Assembly (NCBI GenBank): GCA_020630775.1
Contig: JAHDIN010000007.1
Coordinates: 17,761-81,760, forward strand
DNA length: 64,000 nucleotides
DNA from: Saprospiraceae bacterium
GTDB lineage: Bacteria > Bacteroidota > Bacteroidia > Chitinophagales > Saprospiraceae
Direction: 5' to 3'
This document shows positions 62,741 through 64,000 of the stretch, piece after piece (position 1 is the stretch's first letter; every line of letters starts with the position of its first letter). A model generated the notes under the pieces. The model was given only the letters and a program-made list of their open reading frames with translations, ran no database searches and was not told where the DNA came from. Both the position numbers and the translations under genes were made by a program.

Positions 62741-63943
62741 ATGAACTTGCATGAATATCAAGCTAAAGAAATCATTGAGAAATTTGGAGTACCTATCCAA
62801 AAAGGTATAATGGCGGAGAATCTTGAAGATGCTGTAAAGGCTTATGAGCAAATAACGGCAGACTCAGGTAATCAAGTAGCCATCGTAAAAGCACAAATTC
62901 ATGCAGGTGGTCGTGGTAAAGGTGGAGGCGTCAAGTTGGCTAAAAACCTTGACGAACTCAAAGAGCATGCAGGTAATATCTTAGGCATGATGCTTAAGAC
63001 CCCACAAACTCCAGGCGGTTTAGAAGGCCCAGGTAAATTGGTATCCAAAATATTAGTTGCTGAAGATGCTTATGCACCAGATTTTGATGCTTGTAAAGAG
63101 TTTTATGTATCTATCCTAATGGATAGAGAAAAGCAATGCAATGTTATCATCTACTCCACAGAAGGAGGTATGAATATAGAAGAGGTCGCTGAACACACAC
63201 CTCACTTAGTGCATAAAGAATACATCGATCCTGAATTAGGTATGCAAGGTTTCCAAGCAAGAAAAGTTGCTTTTAACTTAGGTCTATCAGGACAGGCTTT
63301 CAAGAATATGACTAAGTTCATCTACAAGTTATACCAAGCTTTTTTAGGTGTTGATGCTTCTCTAATTGAAATCAACCCTACAGTAAAAACAGGAGATGAT
63401 CGAATTATAGCTGTTGATACGAAACTCAGTCTTGATGACAATGCTTTATTTAGACACAAAGAATTGGAAGCACTTAGAGATGAGTCTGAAGAAGACCCTG
63501 CAGAGGTAGAGGCGAAGCAATTTGGCTTAAACTATGTCAAGCTAGATGGTAATGTTGGCTGCATGGTAAATGGTGCTGGTTTGGCTATGGCGACTATGGA
63601 TATCATCAAACTATCAGGCGGTTCTCCAGCAAACTTCCTAGATGTTGGAGGTACTGCAGATGCTGCAAGAGTTGAAAATGCTTTCAAAATTATCTTAAAA
63701 GATCCAAACGTAAAAGCTATCTTAATTAACATCTTTGGTGGTATCGTAAGATGTGACAGAGTTGCTCAAGGTGTCGTTGACGCTTACAAAAACATGGGCA
63801 ATATCAATGTCCCTATAATTGTAAGACTTCAAGGTACAAATGCAGATATCGCAAAAGAACTGATTGACAATAGTGGCTTAGCGGTACATTCAGCAGTATT
63901 GTTGAAAGAAGCAGCGGCTAAGGTTAAGGAGGTGATTCAGTAA
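62741..63943 (+). CDS. sucC: Succinyl-CoA synthetase (ADP-forming) beta subunit
   Basis: 400 residues. The ATP-grasp N-terminus is MNLHEYQAKEIIEKFGVPIQKG with VKAQIHAGGRGKGGGVKLA; the C-terminal ligase-CoA domain has NGAGLAMATMDIIKLSGGSPANFLDVGGTA and INIFGGIVRCD. It pairs with SucD (not in the window) to form succinate and ATP in the TCA cycle. The gene is complete, starting 9 bases after the M43 protease stop. It is followed after 2 bases by a tandem array that continues past the window. Confidence 0.97.
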   Translation: MNLHEYQAKEIIEKFGVPIQKGIMAENLEDAVKAYEQITADSGNQVAIVKAQIHAGGRGKGGGVKLAKNLDELKEHAGNILGMMLKTPQTPGGLEGPGKLVSKILVAEDAYAPDFDACKEFYVSILMDREKQCNVIIYSTEGGMNIEEVAEHTPHLVHKEYIDPELGMQGFQARKVAFNLGLSGQAFKNMTKFIYKLYQAFLGVDASLIEINPTVKTGDDRIIAVDTKLSLDDNALFRHKELEALRDESEEDPAEVEAKQFGLNYVKLDGNVGCMVNGAGLAMATMDIIKLSGGSPANFLDVGGTADAARVENAFKIILKDPNVKAILINIFGGIVRCDRVAQGVVDAYKNMGNINVPIIVRLQGTNADIAKELIDNSGLAVHSAVLLKEAAAKVKEVIQ

Positions 63944-63945
63944 GG

Positions 63946-64000
63946 GCTCGGTTGCTCGGTTGCTCGGTTGCTCGGTTGCTCGGTTGCTCGGTTGCTCGGT
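63946..64000. repeat. GCTCGGTT 8-base tandem array at the window edge
   Basis: Nearly seven exact copies of an 8-base unit starting 2 bases after the sucC stop and cut by the end of the window. There is no variation between copies, so it is recent or actively homogenised. Confidence 0.95.

Overview
The window is an AT-rich chromosomal segment from a member of the Bacteroidota, most likely the Saprospiria or a close relative. The evidence is a PorP/SprF-family type IX secretion (T9SS) outer-membrane protein at the left edge, five secreted proteins with T9SS C-terminal sorting domains, a SusC-like TonB receptor with a DUF5689 lipoprotein, an S46 dipeptidyl peptidase, a very long signal peptidase I, and TAnnTTTG-type -7 promoter boxes. 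I see no rRNA, tRNA, CRISPR array, insertion sequence or prophage. Family calls rest on motif recognition by eye, since no database search could be run.

Layout. 0-6.7 kb: PorP/SprF fragment, a palindromic intergenic element, lepB, a beta-propeller protein, a secreted subtilase, a YiaA-like membrane protein and an unknown gene bracketed by inverted repeats. 6.8-15.9 kb: a probable beta-1,3-glucan (laminarin-type) locus with a GPH-family transporter, a secreted carbohydrate-binding protein, a GH17 lipoprotein, a large GH149/GH94-like phosphorylase and a clan GH-A lipoprotein; a GH3 exo-glucanase lies separately at 37-39.5 kb. 16-17.3 kb: SRPBCC protein, DUF1304 protein, orphan HicB-like regulator. 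17.5-26.4 kb: what appears to be a neutral-lipid storage locus. It holds a GPAT-HAD-PlsC triple fusion, a WS/DGAT-SCP2 fusion, an alpha/beta hydrolase, two phasin-like proteins (one with a histone-H1-like tail), a BTAD/SARP-type regulator and a PhaE/phasin-like coiled-coil protein. 26.4-34.7 kb: trmN6, then a secreted phospholipase-D-fold protein, DUF5689 lipoprotein and TonB receptor, with a divergent endonuclease/exonuclease/phosphatase protein; this looks like extracellular nucleic-acid or phosphate scavenging. 34.7-43.4 kb: PIF1-like helicase, miaE, GH3, GT2-like protein, WbqC-like protein, dynamin-like GTPase. 43.6-64 kb: a 1,529-residue repeat protein, S46 peptidase, dnaK, a DUF4249-like lipoprotein, panB-mltG, tilS, a toxin-antitoxin pair whose toxin is missing from the ORF track, a peroxiredoxin-like protein, mdh, an M43 metalloprotease and sucC.

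How the genes fit together. The glucan genes suggest surface hydrolysis, uptake of oligosaccharides through a cation symporter, and cytoplasmic phosphorolysis. The lipid genes run from glycerol-3-phosphate acylation through phosphatidic acid to triacylglycerol or wax ester, plus proteins likely to coat the granules and possibly tie them to DNA. The gene content resembles the mycobacterial plsB2-plsC-tgs-lipQ cluster, and this is the strongest candidate for an undescribed system here.

A second feature runs through the whole window. Many intergenic gaps just after stop codons carry short tandem arrays (period about 7-14 bp) with a different unit at each site, and several of these form inverted pairs.
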